Shown: positions 63,812-64,000 of the stretch, one piece after another
How the letters are laid out: each line of letters starts with the position of its first letter
Position numbering within the stretch: the first letter of the stretch is position 1
From: Oscillospiraceae bacterium
GTDB taxonomy: Bacteria; Bacillota; Clostridia; Saccharofermentanales; Saccharofermentanaceae
Direction of reading: 5' to 3'
Assembly (NCBI GenBank): GCA_902775565.1
Contig: CACYMP010000002.1
Location: forward strand, 62,001-126,000
DNA length: 64,000 bases
The notes under the pieces: generated by a model
The model's input: the letters and a program-made list of their open reading frames with translations, nothing else
The model's database searches: none
Told to the model about the DNA's origin: nothing
Program-made: the position numbers and the translations under genes

Positions 63812-64000
63812 TTACTTTCTGGAGAACTTATCGATAAAATCGATGTCCGTGTTACCGCTTATAAATTCAGGGCTCGTGATGATGCCGTACTGATAGTCGA
63901 TGTTTGTCTTGATGCCCGTGATTATCACTTCGCCGAGAGCCGACTGTGCCTTCTTGATGGCCTCTTCCCTCGTGGGTGCCCATACGGAAAGCTTTGCGAG
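63812..64000 (-). CDS. accC: C-terminal end of biotin carboxylase (AccC), partial
   Basis: The minus-strand frame is open from the right edge to TAA at 63814-63812 (62 residues). The segment LAKLSVWAPTREEAIKKA followed by ITGIKTNIDYQ is the characteristic end of biotin carboxylase. The rest of the gene lies beyond the window. It is the gene before accDA, as expected for an acc operon. Confidence 0.9.
   Translation of the reverse strand, partial: LAKLSVWAPTREEAIKKAQSALGEVIITGIKTNIDYQYGIITSPEFISGNTDIDFIDKFSRK

Overview
The window reads as a piece of an anaerobic, Gram-positive Bacillota chromosome, probably class Clostridia. This is inferred from the ctsR-mcsA-mcsB-clpC stress operon, GatCAB amidotransferase, NfnAB, a fused accDA, a fused pgk-tpiA, an LTA-synthase-like enzyme, strong AGGAGG ribosome sites and the TTGACA/TATAAT promoters. 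Coding density is high and most genes are on the minus strand in long, tightly overlapping operons. No rRNA, tRNA, phage, transposase gene or CRISPR array was found. I cannot name the genus from the sequence alone.

Layout, left to right. 1-5.2 kb: the end of an unknown gene, an alpha/beta hydrolase, nfnAB, a 400-bp array of palindromic elements, and an HxlR-type regulator. 5.2-13.8 kb: a phosphoglycerate kinase/triosephosphate isomerase fusion, a PlsC-like acyltransferase with a zinc ribbon, then clpC, mcsB, mcsA and ctsR behind a textbook CtsR operator. 13.8-14.4 kb: a second palindromic array. 14.4-21.2 kb: a DUF1846 protein and a DUF308/metallo-hydrolase/ABC exporter operon. 21.3-33.4 kb: a single 12-gene operon that is the most unusual part of the window. 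33.6-41.3 kb: a small membrane protein, an LTA-synthase-like protein, an aldo/keto reductase, an RNA methyltransferase, folD, fchA and an NlpC/P60 hydrolase. 41.5-51.2 kb: rpoC, rpoB (own consensus promoter, not behind rplJL) and an exported foldase. 51.3-59.2 kb: HAD phosphatase, CNNM/CBS protein, gatBAC, a second foldase with a very acidic tail, and glf. 59.3-59.8 kb: a third palindromic array. 59.8-64 kb: a GH3 glycosidase, accDA and the end of accC.

The 21.3-33.4 kb operon joins parts of three metallocofactor pathways: a NifH-like ATPase with two separate pairs of nitrogenase component-1-like subunits; HypF, HypC, HypD and HypE, which build Fe(CN)2CO; and HydF with a TM1266-type regulator from the [FeFe]-hydrogenase system. 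No HypA/HypB, hydrogenase subunit, HydE/HydG, NifB or recognisable nitrogenase catalytic pair is present in the window. Reading frames overlap by 1-14 bases or lie within 11 bases of each other, and one strong promoter precedes nifH. The inference is a nickel-free pathway that makes, remodels or uses a CN/CO-ligated iron cofactor on a nitrogenase-like scaffold.

The second notable feature is a set of short palindromes in the larger intergenic gaps. At least seven sequence families share a layout of two conserved arms with a variable centre, about 28-44 bp in total. Within several families the copies repeat with a fixed period (74, 74, 74, 73 and 63 bp), close to whole turns of B-DNA. They are not coding and do not look like CRISPR repeats.

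Smaller points of interest are a McsB that lacks the arginine-kinase catalytic residues, a RpoB rifampicin region carrying changes at three usually conserved positions, a FolD without its cyclohydrolase glutamine next to a dedicated cyclohydrolase, and a 39-bp inverted repeat over the rpoB -35 box.
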